From positions 3,445,001 to 3,509,000 of the forward strand of contig OY540817.1 of assembly GCA_961205875.1 (NCBI GenBank): a stretch of DNA of 64,000 nucleotides, given 5' to 3'. The notes beneath the pieces were generated by a model, which worked only from the letters and a program-made list of their open reading frames with translations, searched no databases and had not been told where the DNA came from. The stretch's first letter is position 1, and every line of letters starts with the position of its first letter. Source of the DNA: Sialis fuliginosa. Taxonomy: Eukaryota; Arthropoda; Insecta; Megaloptera; Sialidae. Of this stretch, positions 12,145 to 23,921 are shown piece by piece. The position numbers and the translations under genes were made by a program.

Positions 12145-13482
12145 AATATCATTATTCGCATACAGTACCTACCTATATTTATACCTATACAGCTTGAACT
12201 TATTCAATTAAAATAATTTCATTTGATCTATCATTCCATAAATTGGTTCTTTCTATGAGCTGAAAAATAAAAAAAAACATCAGTAACTTGTAAAATACAC
12301 GTAGCCTATATATTTAATATTCACGTCTTATCCTCAGTCTTTTAATTGTTTTAATTTCTAATTTTACTTTAAATTGAGAGTAGTTTCTTAATGTTGTAAT
12401 TTAAAAACAGTTTTATTAACTTTTTAACGTAGATGATATTTTAAATAGCATGATCTATATATTTTATTATTTTGTTTATTTAGAATTTAGATCATTACCG
12501 TAAATGACATAAAAAAGACATTAGTGTTCGGTGCCATCACCCCCCCCCCCCCCCACACTTAAATTATTGAAAATTTTGAAAAAACGTGCAAGAACAAAAG
12601 TTGTTGCTTACATCGTGAGAAATATTTTTTGTCGAAATACTTTTTCTTTAAATTAAATAGTTCAGCAGTTGTAAGAATGTAAACAATCGCACTATAATTT
12701 TTCAATCCTGATAATTTTGGCTCATTCTACACCTAATTCTCAATCTTCATGATTTTTTTCAAATTTTTCTAAGCGATCCTTTTGGTGATAAGGGTGAATG
12801 ACAGCAATTTTAAGCGTTTTTCTTGAAAATTAAAAAAAATGCATAAAAAATACATCATATTATATACTGTTGAATTTCACTGAATTTGTGCTTCAATAAG
12901 TTTTTATTTGACACCCTACAAACAATGCCCTTGATTTTTTTTCCATTTCTCAATTTACCTAGTGAAATTAATCCCCAGAATCAAAATTCAACTCTATATC
13001 AACGTCTATAATAATTGGGTACAATTTTCAACTGCCGTCATTTGAAATTCATGAAGGAATTCCGCTAACTAACGAACTTAACTGAGGTATTTACAAGATT
13101 GATTTTTCTACCAAGTTTCAAAAAGAACGGAAGAATACTTGAAAGGCTAGAGAGTCCACAAGAAAAATGCATTATAATAAAATTGAAAACAATTCATATC
13201 TCAGGTACTAATTATCGGATCGATAATATCAAATATGTTTTGAAATCCTCTCAATAAAAACAAATTATTGTATTTCTTGTGATTTTTCTATATAAAGTGC
13301 CGTTTGGTTGATATTTTAAAATTTACAAAAAAATAAAACAGATCTTGTAAAGTAAGGGTCCCGAGTTCGAATTCCAATAATTTTAAATTTTTTTATGTAT
13401 TATGCAGAGTAAAAAAATAATAAAGAATAAATAATAGTAAAAAATCGCATTATAACCTGTACACAGTTTATGTATTTCTATG
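12145..13482. other. A+T-rich tract with poly-C run, no gene seen
   Basis: It carries a C run at about 12540-12554. The piece ggtcccgagttcgaattcc at 13358-13376 resembles a tRNA B box but has no A box or cloverleaf. No protein was recognised. Confidence 0.55.
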
Positions 13483-13618
13483 CCGTGTTTAGACCAAAAA
13501 AATAAAACAGCAACAACGTGTCTTTTTGACAAAAGTGCATTAAAGTCTATACATTTTTAAATACGATGTGTTTTCAAACACCGCGTTGCTGTTTTGTTTT
13601 CGTTGGTCTAAACACGGC
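13483..13618. mobile_element. 136-bp MITE (GCCGTGTTTAGACC)
   Basis: Inverted ends GCCGTGTTTAGACC and GGTCTAAACACGGC extend inward as aaaacagcaac/gttgctgtttt. Related ends (accgtgttgctgttttgtttt) occur at 23181-23201, where a TTAA-flanked element interrupts a relative. Confidence 0.65.
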
Positions 13619-14284
13619 GTTATTTTATGAATTATTAAAAAAGCGCCGAGGTGATTTATTTCTTTTTGGTTTTAAAATGTTCCTAAAATACTAAATAATT
13701 GAATTGTACAAAAAAAGATCAGAGGTTATCAATTTTTAAAATTTAAGTTGGCTTCCAGAGCACCGTGCCTTAAAATGTTCCTAAAATTTTAAACAATTGG
13801 ACTGTATATACAGATCAGAGTTTCTTCGAGAGCACAGTGTTACATTACAGTGTTACTTACATGGGTATATCACAAAATATAATATATATAGTATGTATAG
13901 CAAAAAACATTATTAAAAATTATTTATTGATTATTATTTGAATTGTTTTAGCGCAGTCGGGATTTTAGTTTATAATTTTTTTATTTTTATTTTTAAATCA
14001 GAATTGGATTTATAGTAATCGCCTCTTCAAAAAACTGGTTTTGTAAATAATTGTTATTTGTATTGTATTACATGTAAGGAGATAACAACATATTATGTAG
14101 GTTTTACTCACATTTAAAATCAGCAATTAGCGATATCTAAATGTCAAACCAAATTTCATAATTTGTTTCATAATTTTGACATGCATTAACCTATATTTGA
14201 TTTATGTATTGTTTTACTTTCAAATTAATACTTATATATGGATCTTTAAGCTAAAAGTTAAGTAAGTACTAAGTAATTTAAACA
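13619..14284. other. A+T-rich tract, no gene seen
   Basis: The phrase cttaaaatgttcctaaaat occurs twice, at about 13670 and 13770, in a weak local duplication (gatcagag..cagagcac). Nothing coding was recognised. Confidence 0.5.
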
Positions 14285-14750
14285 GATATCTCAGAACGAC
14301 ACATGTTTAGTGAAAATTTTATAGAATATTTTTTGTAGAGTTAATGCTCTACAAAAAATTGTAGAGCATTAAATTTACTATAATATAGGTCTACAACGTT
14401 TGTTGTAAAATATTCTTTTACAAAAATTTAACTCAATTTATTTTAAAAATCGTGTTTTGTTTTTTTAAATTGATTTACTTTGATATATTAACTGTCATTT
14501 TGACGTTTGCATTTTAGATTTAGATTGAAACTGTCAAAAAATTAAAAATATACGAAAAAATAATCCACACCGAATTATTTTTCTTAAGATGCACCATCTT
14601 AAGAAAAATTTCGAACTAATATTTTTTAATAAAATTGTATAAAAATTAAATGGTTAACCAATTCTAAGCAATTTATCTGAGCATCGGTTTTTATTTAAAT
14701 TGTTCAATGATTAATTATCTTTGGTGAATTTAGCACGAAGAGGCACTGTG
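14285..14750 (+). repeat. Repeat family B, 3' part
   Basis: It starts at gatatctcagaacgacacatg and runs to gcactgtgcatttacttg, matching the 3' two-thirds of the copy at 30330-31050. An inserted inverted pair, aatgctctaca/tgtagagcatt at 14343-14372, forms a hairpin not present in the other copies. Confidence 0.7.
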
Positions 14751-14764
14751 CATTTACTTGACAG

Positions 14765-14895
14765 ATACAAGTCTTGAGGCTTCCGCGGTGATCTTGATAT
14801 GGATCTTGGCTTCTGGGTGTAAGCCGTGTCGGTTTGGTTGTGTTATCGGCCAACGTTTCGTCACACATTGCAGTGGACATCTTTTCTTGGCAGAT
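14765..14895. repeat. Possible Penelope-like terminal fragment
   Basis: Contains gatcttggcttctgggtgta and aagccgtgtcggtttggttg, also found at 17064-17135 and, inverted, at 20195-20245. Next to it on the minus strand is gacgaaacgttggcc, preceded by gatgtccac..gtgtgac that can pair. This resembles the GAAACG half of the hammerhead-like motif of Penelope-like elements, but the CUGANGA half is degenerate. The 67-codon minus frame at 14704-14907 is not a gene. Confidence 0.35.
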
Positions 14896-15053
14896 GTATT
14901 TTACCAATAAATGGCGCTAAGATAATTTAGAAAGTAAATATATACTTACATTGAAAGTTGACAAATGAAAATGCTATATGATGTTACCATTAATACGCTA
15001 ACACGTTCAGTACACAAACAGTATGCTAGTCAGTAGTCCGTCTCTGAAATAAC

Positions 15054-15694
15054 TAGTGTACACCATGGGCGCCGGAAGGGGGGGTGCAAGGAGGGGCACT
15101 TGCACCCCTCTGTCAAAAAAGAAAAAACAAATTAAGAAATACAATTTTTATTTTAAATTTCACTCTTTGAATAACAGTTTAAGTCGCCTTGATTGTTGTC
15201 CAAATATTAAATGTACCATTTTGACCTTATAATGTTATAATACTTGATGAAAAATACGTTTTATCAATAAATATGATGTGAATATAAGAGGTCTACACGC
15301 ATAATAATATAATATTTTATAATATAAAATAACATACCTGGACTGGATGTCTTAATAGGTGTATCATCAATATCATCATCAGACTAATGATAATTGATAT
15401 TATTTTTCTCAAAGGCTATAGCCAGGTAAGCATACAAAATCGACCTTTGCAATTTGGCTGATTTTTTTTTAGAAGTCACATTCTATGTAACTTTCAACCT
15501 TATACCATATATTAGCTTCCAAAAAAATATAGTTTTCGAAAAAAAAAATTTTTTTTGATTTTCACAGGCGAAGATGCGTTCCACAGATGCATATTAATAT
15601 ACCCACGTGATATGAATTTTAAATAAATTTAATTTTATATACCTAGATGCGCCCCCCTGAAAAAAAATCCTACCGGTACCCATGGTGTACACTA
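15054..15694. mobile_element. Inverted-repeat element (TAGTGTACACCATGGG)
   Basis: The left end TAGTGTACACCATGGG with gcgccgg and the right end ccggtacCCATGGTGTACACTA are inverted. A GC-rich ggggtgcaaggaggggc patch follows the left end. No transposase frame and no clear target duplication were found. Confidence 0.6.
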
Positions 15695-16428
15695 ATATTT
15701 GTCAAGTTTAATATTCATCGCATGTGAATTACCGAGAAAAGAGCTCACACACACCTATAGGTACAGAGTGTGATGAAAGACCTTACCTCTAATTGTTCAC
15801 TCAAACACTTGTACAATTCGGCTGCTCGAGAAATATAACGAGACAATCGAGTCAATGAATTCTTTATTTATAGAAACAGTTGTTATACAATGTTTGTCTA
15901 AACGCAGGAATTTTTTTGTTCTGTTGTTGGTAACTTTGTTTACCAGTGTTTTTTTGTGTGTGCGTGTTATTTATAAATTCTTGTTAATTTGGTCAATAGG
16001 GCTTCACGTCGATATGGAGACTTGATGTCTACAGATTAAAGTAATAATTGATATGGTGAATTAATTATAACTAAGGTCGACATTATTTTTATTTATACGA
16101 AGACCAAAGGTATATAGAATCTGTAGCACAAAAACTCAACCATGTAAGGTTTGACGATATTTTTCTAAAGTCATCGTTTACGTCAAACAATAGTATATCC
16201 CCCCTTTAAAATAAACTTCACTGTAAATTTTTTTATCACCGAGATATACTAGTTTGAAGACAATTTTAAAAATAAGAATGCAGGCTAGACACAATGGTGA
16301 ATTGTATATATAATACTGCACACAAATACATATAAATAATAATAATAAAATAAATGCTACATTCATTTCTAACCATTTTATCGCGACAAAAAAATCGTAC
16401 AACCAAACATAAAAATGCATATTACAGG
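15695..16428. other. A+T-rich tract, no gene seen
   Basis: An 80-codon minus-strand frame at 16178-16420 is hydrophobic and low in complexity, with no family resemblance, and is most likely chance. Confidence 0.5.
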
Positions 16429-16831
16429 CAATGGCTTATTTACGTTAAGTGCCGCCCTGGGCCAAAAAAATGCAGCCCTGGGTAAAAAATAATTGCCACC
16501 CTGGGCAAAAAATAATTGCCGCCCTTTTACCAAGGGAAAATATAATTTACTTTTGACAGTCAGAATTCCTATATGAACTGAAAAGTGAGAATTTTTACAA
16601 ATAATGGAAAATATAATATAAATTAAAAACTGATGACCCTTTTTTTTTTTTTGGTCACGTCGATTGAAATTTCTGATTTTATGAACTAAAAACTTTGGAA
16701 AATAGAGAAATAAAAACTTGAAGACCTTTTTTTTAATCGCGTTTTTTTTAAATATACTATATTAAATTAAAATCTACCGCCCCTCTCAGCCTACCGCCCT
16801 AGGCCATGGTCCCATGGTAAATACGCCTCTG
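16429..16831. mobile_element. hAT-type MITE with exact target duplication
   Basis: A 403-bp element. The left end is CAATGGCTTATTTACG and the right end GTAAATACGCCTCTG. An exact 8-bp duplication ATTACAGG lies at 16421-16428 and 16832-16839. Inside are three near-tandem gccgccctggg/gccaccctggg units. It is the same family, inverted, as the interrupted copy at 10061-11780. Confidence 0.85.
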
Positions 16832-18125
16832 ATTACAGGAGAAAAAAAAGTACTTTTTGTTACCCATGAAAACATTTACATTACTTGCGTAGGTACTAAT
16901 AAATTCAATAGGATATTTCGAAAACCTAACATGATAGATCAATTTGGGCAAGAGATTTTGTTTCAGCACCCCAAAAACCTTCAGAAATTCCTATTCAGGT
17001 CTTTGTACCAAAAAAAGTGTTTTTTTTTTGTTTCCCAGAGTAATTATTTACACAATTTACATGTTGTAGATCTTGGTTTCTGGGTATAAGCCGCGTACAC
17101 CCAGAAGCCAAGATCCATATTAAGATCACCGCGGATTTACTTGTTATTTGGTTTCTATACTATTCATATAAAATAATTTATGCTGTCTTTATTGTAATAC
17201 GAGTATATGTAATATTTATAATTTTATTTATATTTTATTTTGATTATAAATCATTCTTCAGTTGATTATTAGGTTATAATTAAATATAAATTGGTTAAAT
17301 TAAGTAAGTATTAATTGTTAATATTTAAAAAATATTATTTACTGAAAAACTTTTAATAAACAGTGGATATTTTATCTATTTTTTTGTAATATTCCTTTCA
17401 ATTTAAAAATAAAACTCGTAGTAATTTTTTTATTGATTGAATATTGTACATATTTTTACAAACGAAATAAAATTTATTTTCATATAAAATACTGAAAAAT
17501 CATCACTTCAATACGACTGACAGCAAGCAGACATTTTTATGGTGATTTAAATATTTAAAAATTCTAAACACATACCAATATATTTTTCGTTGTACAATTT
17601 TATTATTTTATACGTGCATGCATATTTTTGTTATACATATATGAAGGAAAATATTTCTATCTATAATACATTGTATTCCGTACCATTCCATTGTATATCG
17701 GTTTCTTGTTGTAATATTTCAATGTACATATTACAAAAATGAATACGTAGTGGATGTCAACAAAGGGAATGGAGCCAATCTGAATGTAATGTCCAATACT
17801 CTATCAGTGTACATAGTTTGAAACATGTGCTTATAGTAAAAGACAAATTGACTTTTGGCTCGTTTCCAAAAGTCAAGAGTCAATCTGCGACAGTCACAAA
17901 AACCTCAGACAAAACATAAAGTTCAAATCATTAAACTCTAGATTCGTATTCATTTTTGTAGTTTTTATAATTAACTTAAACATCTTTGTACTTTTTGTAA
18001 CGTAACATTTATTGGTTGATATTTATTTTATCGATTACATTTAAGCCACTTTGACCTTTCAAAAAATTGTAAATGTTTGGGAATTTTTTCACAGGTATAA
18101 CTAATTATTTTAGGATCGGGTAAAG
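16832..18125. other. A+T-rich tract with an unexplained open frame
   Basis: A 91-codon plus-strand frame spans 16814-17089 and starts inside the MITE end. Its part beyond the MITE (about 16840-17030) has mixed composition with VTHENIYITCVGTNKF and IDQFGQEILFQHPKN. It has no known family and no clear splice sites. It could be an old coding remnant or chance. The remainder to 18125 is A+T-rich with no gene. Confidence 0.35.
17064..17135. repeat. Hairpin made of two copies of a dispersed motif
   Basis: gatcttggtttctgggtata is followed at once by its inverted copy acacccagaagccaagatc, then cactaagatc-like sequence ending in accgcgga. The same motif is present at 14796-14830 and, inverted and diverged, at 20195-20245. 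Confidence 0.6.
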
Positions 18126-18965
18126 GATATTTTATTACGTAATAGCTGCTACCCGTGGCTTCGCTTGCGTGGATTTCGAAACCCCCATCCCCATGATATT
18201 TTTTTCCGCTGGATCGAATGAAACAAATTACAACCATTCATATGTAAAAGAGTGTGAAATATAATTTTTAGTATATTTTGGTTTTCATTGATTATGCAAA
18301 ATCGTTAATATCTCGACTGCTATGTGAGATAAGAGGTTGTTGTCCTTCCTCGGGGTGCAAGCTATCTCACTGCCAAATTTCATCAATTGAACAGGTTTAG
18401 CCGTGAACAGGTAACAAATAGACACACTGATACACTTTCGCATTTATAGTATAAGTCGCGACTCCTATGTAAGATAAGGGTTGTTTTATCCCCCTAATAA
18501 CCCCACATCCGTAATATTTTTCCCCGCCAGATCAAATGTAACCAATTACAACCCTTCATATGCGACAGGGGGTGAAATATTAAATTTTTCTTATTTTTAG
18601 TTTTCTTACATTATACAAAATCGTAAATATCTCGGCTCCTATGTGAGATAGAGGGTTGTTTTTCCCCCCTGATCTCCCCCCTCCCGTGGTATTTTTCTCG
18701 CCGGATCGAATAAAATCACTTACAACCCTTCATATGTAACGGGGGGTAAAATATTAATGACTAAAAAAAAAATAAAAAATTTCCACCCTCTTTCAATTCA
18801 TTAGGGGTTGAAATTTTGAGATATAAAGTAGCCTATGTCCATCCTCGGGATGCAAGCTATCTCACTGCCAAATTTCATCAAAATCGGTTTAGCGGTTTAG
18901 CCGTGAAAAGGTAACAAACAGACAGAGAGACAGACAGGCACACTTTCGCATTTATAATATTAGTA
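18126..18965 (+). repeat. cggcttcgctt repeat with cactttcgcatttata tail
   Basis: The head is tagctgctacccgtggcttcg. The body contains atctcactgccaaatttcat twice, tttagccgtgaa(a/c)aggtaac twice and acactttcgcatttata twice, so it holds at least two partial units. The tail ending cgcatttataatattagtat is a hallmark of widespread insect repeats. No protein is encoded. Confidence 0.65.
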
Positions 18966-19382
18966 TGGAAGTATCGATATATTCAACTTATTCAATACCA
19001 ATTTTCATTGAAAAATATTACTTTACAAAGTTATAAGCCTCGATGTGACGACCAAAAAAAATATTTTTCTCCATTCCCATCGTTCGGTTTAGGTTATCAG
19101 ATTTTTTAAAATCTATATAAATGTAGCTGTGCGTAGCCATTTTTACAAGCTTTTAATTAAGTCAAAAGGTATGAGTGTATGCATACGGGACACAAATCTT
19201 GCAACCGATTTTTAACTAACTTCCCGTCATCCGATTTCCTTCAAATTTTGGAATTTGGTGTATTCTCCGTGACAACGCACTTTTTTATCATTTTCACAGC
19301 TATTTTATGAAATATAAGGTCTATATTTAATATTTTTTTAATTTAATTTCATAATAAGAAAATAAAATTAAAAATCGTTCAT
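18966..19382. other. Unique tract upstream of the first candidate exon
   Basis: Contains a mixed-composition piece at 19080-19290 (cttcccgtcatccgatttcc). No open frame of note was found. Confidence 0.45.
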
Positions 19383-19409
19383 GTACTAATAATTGTTTAT
19401 TTGTTACAG

Positions 19410-19548
19410 GTACGGTATAAGTTGTAATTCTTACACGAACAAATCTTCTGAATACGCCTCTGGAGTGAGTATTTGGTCACCTCCACCATCTTCCACTTCT
19501 AGGAGAAGAGTGAGTGTTTCTGGCGCAAGTACGAAAACAAATTTGTAG
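19410..19548 (+). CDS. Candidate coding exon with stop, copy 1
   Basis: A strong acceptor (attgtttatttgttacag, ending at 19409) leads into one base plus 45 codons and TAG. The peptide starts YGISCNSYTNKSSEY, contains SIWSPPPSSTSRRRVSVS and ends ASTKTNL. RRRVS fits a basophilic (PKA-type) kinase site, and the final T-N-L fits a class I PDZ-binding tail, as in cytoplasmic C-termini of receptors or channels. That role is inference; no family was recognised. GTGAGTAT inside it at 19464 is a good donor, so a 54-nt internal exon at 19410-19463 is an alternative. The segment is repeated at 56851-56989 with three silent and three replacement changes. The identity extends into flanking intron and 3' sequence (about 19385-19612). 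Confidence 0.45.
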
Positions 19549-19612
19549 TAATTTTTCAATTAGTAATCGTGAATAGGGAAAAATGCATCTGAGTAAAAAT
19601 GAATTATTGGAA

Positions 19613-20716
19613 ATAAATATTGAAGTCTTTTCGAGCGTACGCAGAGATATCTCTTTTAAACCCATTATTCAATGCTTTCGCGGAGAAAAGGAATTATTAT
19701 TTAGATAAAATAACTATATACAAGACGAATGTAAGGGAAAAAAACTTCTGAAGAAAAGTTTTTTTTTATCGTTGGATTTAATTCAACTACTTTTTTTTTC
19801 TTATTCAGATTTGAATTAGATGAGGATATTCAAGTAAATTGAATTTTATTTTTAAATCTATATTGCAGTTCCGTTATGTTCGTGAAATTTAATTAATAAA
19901 GGTTTTTTGCAATGAAAGATAATTTTAATTAGTTTTTAATTCATACTTTTGTAGGAAGGTATACCTTTATATTGCTATCTATAATATATATGCATAATTA
20001 TTTATTACTTCATCTCAGGGTTGAATAAAGTTCCGTTTATTTAAAAAATATCTACATTAATAATTTGTTTTGTTAAATTCATTCAAAATAGATTTTTTTT
20101 AAATATACATTATTTATTATAGAAATCATCGGAAAATAATATCTATTTTTCTATCGGCCAACATTTCATTTCAGGGCTCTACAGGAATAGAGCCAATAAA
20201 ACAATCAAACCGACGCGGTTTATACACAGAATCCAAGTATTATAATATTTTATTAAAATTAAATAAATCATAAGACTTTATTAATACACACACACTTTAG
20301 TATGTAAGTAAAAATACATTTAAGTCAAATTAATGATTTTTTTACAACAAGTGTTTTATATAAAGAAAATATCTAATTTATTTCTAAAACAAAGAAGTAT
20401 TTTTATTCGTGCACTTTAGAGTTATTACTATTTACGTTAATGTCATTTTTAATTTTGTTAATTATTTTATCATGAATATGGCATTAGAAGTAAGCGCTAT
20501 TATCATTAAATTTAATTAAAAAATGATTAAAACAAGACAGTCGTTGAGCATTAATTAGATGTTATATATATTATATATATTTTAGATAAGTGTTAATTTG
20601 TTTTATAATTTATTATAATTATTACATTTATTTGTAAAAAATATTACATTAATTTTTATTATTTGTTGAGTCTTATGAAACCCATAGATCTTTTTTTAAA
20701 CAGTTAGCTTTTTATT
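19613..20716. other. A+T-rich tract with one dispersed-motif patch
   Basis: No gene was seen. At 20150-20245, tatcggccaacatttca and caaaccgacgcggtttatac are diverged inverted matches to 14796-14850. An imperfect inverted pair, agggctcta/tagagcc, lies between them. Confidence 0.45.
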
Positions 20717-22310
20717 AGGTTTCCGTAGAAAACTAGGAAACCTTATAGTTTCGCTATGTCCGTCCGTCCGTCCGTCCGTCCGCCCGTCCTCAAAAATATT
20801 AAGCCGATTAAGATGAAATTTGGTATACAGACGAAGACTGATAACCCAAAAACAGAAATGATAATATTTTTGAAAAAAAAAATTTTTTGGACCCCCTTTC
20901 CATAGACTGAAAAGTATTTTCAAAAAAAAATTTTCACTTAATCCATTAAGTGAGGAGTCTTTAGATAGGTCTCCTAAAATGCAATAAAAAATGCAATATG
21001 ACATTTTGATTTTAACCCTTCAGTCACGATATAATTGCGTTCAAAGTCGTGATAAAAGCGTCCCCCCCCCCTTAATTTCTAAACTATATTTTCAAAAAAT
21101 CTGAAAAAAATGTAGAATGTAGCTTTTAATTAGTACTTCCACTGAAAATTATAACGAACACTATCAAAATTATTTTGGACCCCCCTCCCATAGACTGAAA
21201 AATGAACTCACATTTTTTTTTCACTTAACCCATTGAGTGGGATGTCATTGGATAGGTATCCTAAAATGCAACAAAAAATGTTAAATGATCTTTTGATTTT
21301 AACCCTTCAGTCACGATATATTTGCATTTAAATGTCGTTATCAGAGCGTCCCCCCCCCCCCCCCCCTTAATTTCTAAACTATCTTTTCAAAAAATCTGAA
21401 CAAAATTTAGAATGCAGCTTTTAATTAGTACTTCCACTGAAAATTATAACGAATACTGTCAAAATTATTTTGGACCCCCCTCCCATAGACTGAAAAATGA
21501 ACTCACATTTTTTTTTCACTTAACCCATTGAGTGGGATGTCATTAGATAGGTCTCCCAAAATGCAACAAAACTTGTAAAATGATCTTTTGATTTTAACCC
21601 TTCAGTCACGATATATTTGCATTTAAATGTCGTTATCAGAGCGTCCCCCCCCCCCTTAATTTCTAAACTATCTTTTCAAAAAATCTGAACAAAATTTAGA
21701 ATGCAGCTTTTAATTAGTACTTCCACTGAAAATTATAACGAATACTGTCAAAATTATTTTGGACCCCCCTCCCATAGACTGAAAAATGAACTCACATTTT
21801 TTTTTCACTTAACCCATTGAGTGGGATGTCATTAGATAGGTCTCCCAAAATGCAACAAAACTTGTAAAATGATCTTTTGATTTTAACCCTTCAGTCACGA
21901 TATATTTGCATTTAAATGTCGTTGTCAGAGCGTCCCCCCCACCCTAATTTCTAAACTATCTATTCAAAAAATCTAAAAAAAATTCAGAATGTAGCTTTGA
22001 GTTAGTACTTTCACTGAAAATTATAACGAACACTGTCAAAATTATTTTGGACCCCCTCCCATAGACTGAAAATTGTTTTCAAATTTTTTTTCACTTAACC
22101 CATTGAGTGGGATATCTTTAGATAGGTCTCCTAAAATGCAACAAAAAATGTTATATGACCTTTTGATTTTAACTCTTCAGTCACGATATATTTGCATTTA
22201 AATGTAATTATCAGAGCGTCCGTTGAAATAATTCTTGTTTATAAATCGTAATGACTACGGAAACCTATCATGTGCGTGCCCAACACGCACTTGGCCATTT
22301 TATTATTTAC
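20717..22310. mobile_element. Element with TCCG run and five 290-bp tandem units
   Basis: The short inverted ends are AGGTTTCCGTAG (about 20718) and CTACGGAAACCT (about 22255). After the left end come a TCCG run (20759-20785) and aaatttggtatacagac. Five units of about 290 bp begin with ggacccccc..catagactgaaaa at about 20889, 21178, 21472, 21761 and 22049. Each contains ttaacccttcagtcacgata and a C run of variable length. The tail caacacgcacttggcc and the ggtttccgtag head are familiar from lepidopteran repeats. The 102-codon minus frame at 20696-21004 includes translated TCCG repeats and is not a gene. Confidence 0.75.
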
Positions 22311-22914
22311 TTATTTTGGAGTTTTATGTTTTATGATACTTACTAGTGATGTAACGAATATTCGTGAATATTCGCACATTTTTTAAAACATTTGTATTCG
22401 CAAGAAAAAGTGCGAGTATTACATGTTTTTGTAATGATAAAAATTTTTTTTTTATCTATTATATTAAATAATTATTTTTAAAAACTTAGGAACAGTCAAC
22501 ATTTATTTTTACTATATTGTAATACCGTCGAAAAATCGTGTAAGAGATAAGAGCAAATTCTGATTGTACTAATTTCAAAACGTAAAGAAAAGTTGATTTC
22601 CGCATGGCGGCTGTGCGTGTGTCTGGAGGGAGAATTTTCTTTCGTTCACGATAACCACTGTAAAAATGCATCGATTTGAATTATTTTTGGGGGAAATGTT
22701 TATCATAATGAGTACTCCAGACCTATTGATTTTGATACTAATCGGATTGTTTTTTTTTTAAATATCCCCCCCCCCCCCTCCGAAAAGATATTTTTTGTAT
22801 AAAATTAAAGCAAATTAAATAATAATAAATAATACAATTCGCGAATGTTTAAAAACATACATTCACTAATACTTACATATTAAATAATTATTGATTTGTA
22901 GTCAGTACAACAAA
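22311..22914. repeat. Repeat fragments, no gene
   Basis: gatgtaacgaatattcgtg at 22347 resembles the start of common hAT-type MITEs. About 22515-22625 (gtaataccgt..aaatcgtg to gatttccgcatggcg) matches 57098-57195 in the same orientation. A C run sits at about 22766-22778. The 61-codon minus frame at 22486-22671 is repeat sequence. Confidence 0.5.
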
Positions 22915-22929
22915 AAAATAACCCCTCCT

Positions 22930-23100
22930 CCTTGATGCTTTTTATATGAGACCATTTACTTACTAGACCCGATTTTCATCAAAATCGATTCAGTGGTTAA
23001 TCATGAGTTATGCGTGTGACAAGGATTCAGAGGACAGACAGACACGGAACGAAAAGTGTTTGTCTTGACCTGAAACGGAAAGACCAAGTGCAATTTTTTT
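22930..23100 (-). repeat. Repeat family B fragment
   Basis: Inverted match to the middle of family B: gtgtgacaaggattcag, acggaacgaaaagtgtttgtc and ttgacctgaaacgg appear in reverse order. Confidence 0.65.
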
Positions 23101-23211
23101 TCACTTAAGTGTCCAACACTGGGGTATTGTTAAAGAGTGGTGCCAGTATCCTAATATTTGTTGCAATTTTGTTAAATAACACCGTGTTGCTGTTTTGTTT
23201 TCTGGTCTTAA

Positions 23212-23917
23212 GGGGGCAGACCCAGTTGGGACTTCCAAAAAAATCTCTTTTTTACGATTTTTTTTTTGGCCACGCATTAAAATAATTAATAACAAATGTT
23301 TTTCCACATGAAAGATATGTATTTACAGAAAATATTATATTTTTTTATGGCAAAATATTAAAAAATAAGTGGGATACAGCAAATTTGGGAGGGGTCCAAA
23401 AAAAGTGTTTTGCCGTGATCACTGCTGCTCGTCACTAGATCATCTGAAATAAAACAAAAACAAAGGGGATCATTAGCTAATGACATAATGCTCCGGATGG
23501 ACGAAGAGATTTGAAATTTTTTGAATTTTCACAAAATGGCGGATGTTGAAAGTCAAAGTTCTTTATTCGACTAAAATTTCACTCGCATTTTCGGCTATAA
23601 AAAAATAGTCGTAAAAAAATTCTTCGTCCATTCGGAGGACAATTATGTATAGAATAAATGTGAAAAATTTCAAACCCATCGGCAAAGCCTTTCTCAAGTT
23701 ACAGTGATCACCGACTTCGAAAACATGGTTTCGAGAAAAACCCGTTTAAAGTTTTGAGTACGATTTGCATGCAGATAAAAAAATTATTTTCGAACTTACA
23801 CTGAATAGTCTATTCCAGGACATTTGTCTGAAATTTTCAGAGAATACTTTTGAAATTTTCTACTTTGAGAAAATGCAAAAAATTGATTTTTTCAAAATTC
23901 TAATTGGGTCTGCCCCC
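23212..23917. mobile_element. 706-bp TTAA-flanked element, piggyBac-like
   Basis: The ends GGGGGCAGACCCAGTTGGG and a CTAATTGGGTCTGCCCCC version are inverted, with TTAA directly outside both (23208-23211 and 23918-23921). The outer flanks (accgtgttgctgttttg..ggtc and acacagtat..accagaaaa) look like a smaller MITE of the 13483 type that served as target. The 68-codon minus frame at 23101-23307 crosses the left end and is not a gene. No transposase is present. Confidence 0.75.
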
Positions 23918-23921
23918 TTAA

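Noticed and set aside
13345-13380. tRNA B-box-like gagttcgaattcc
   Set aside because: No A box, no acceptor stem and no cloverleaf; probably chance.
20759-20785. TCCG repeat considered as a CRISPR or regulatory array
   Set aside because: It is a simple 4-bp run at the head of a common insect repeat.
20696-21004. 102-codon minus-strand frame with repeated Asp-Gly-Arg-Thr
   Set aside because: The repeated residues are the translated TCCG run; it is not a protein.
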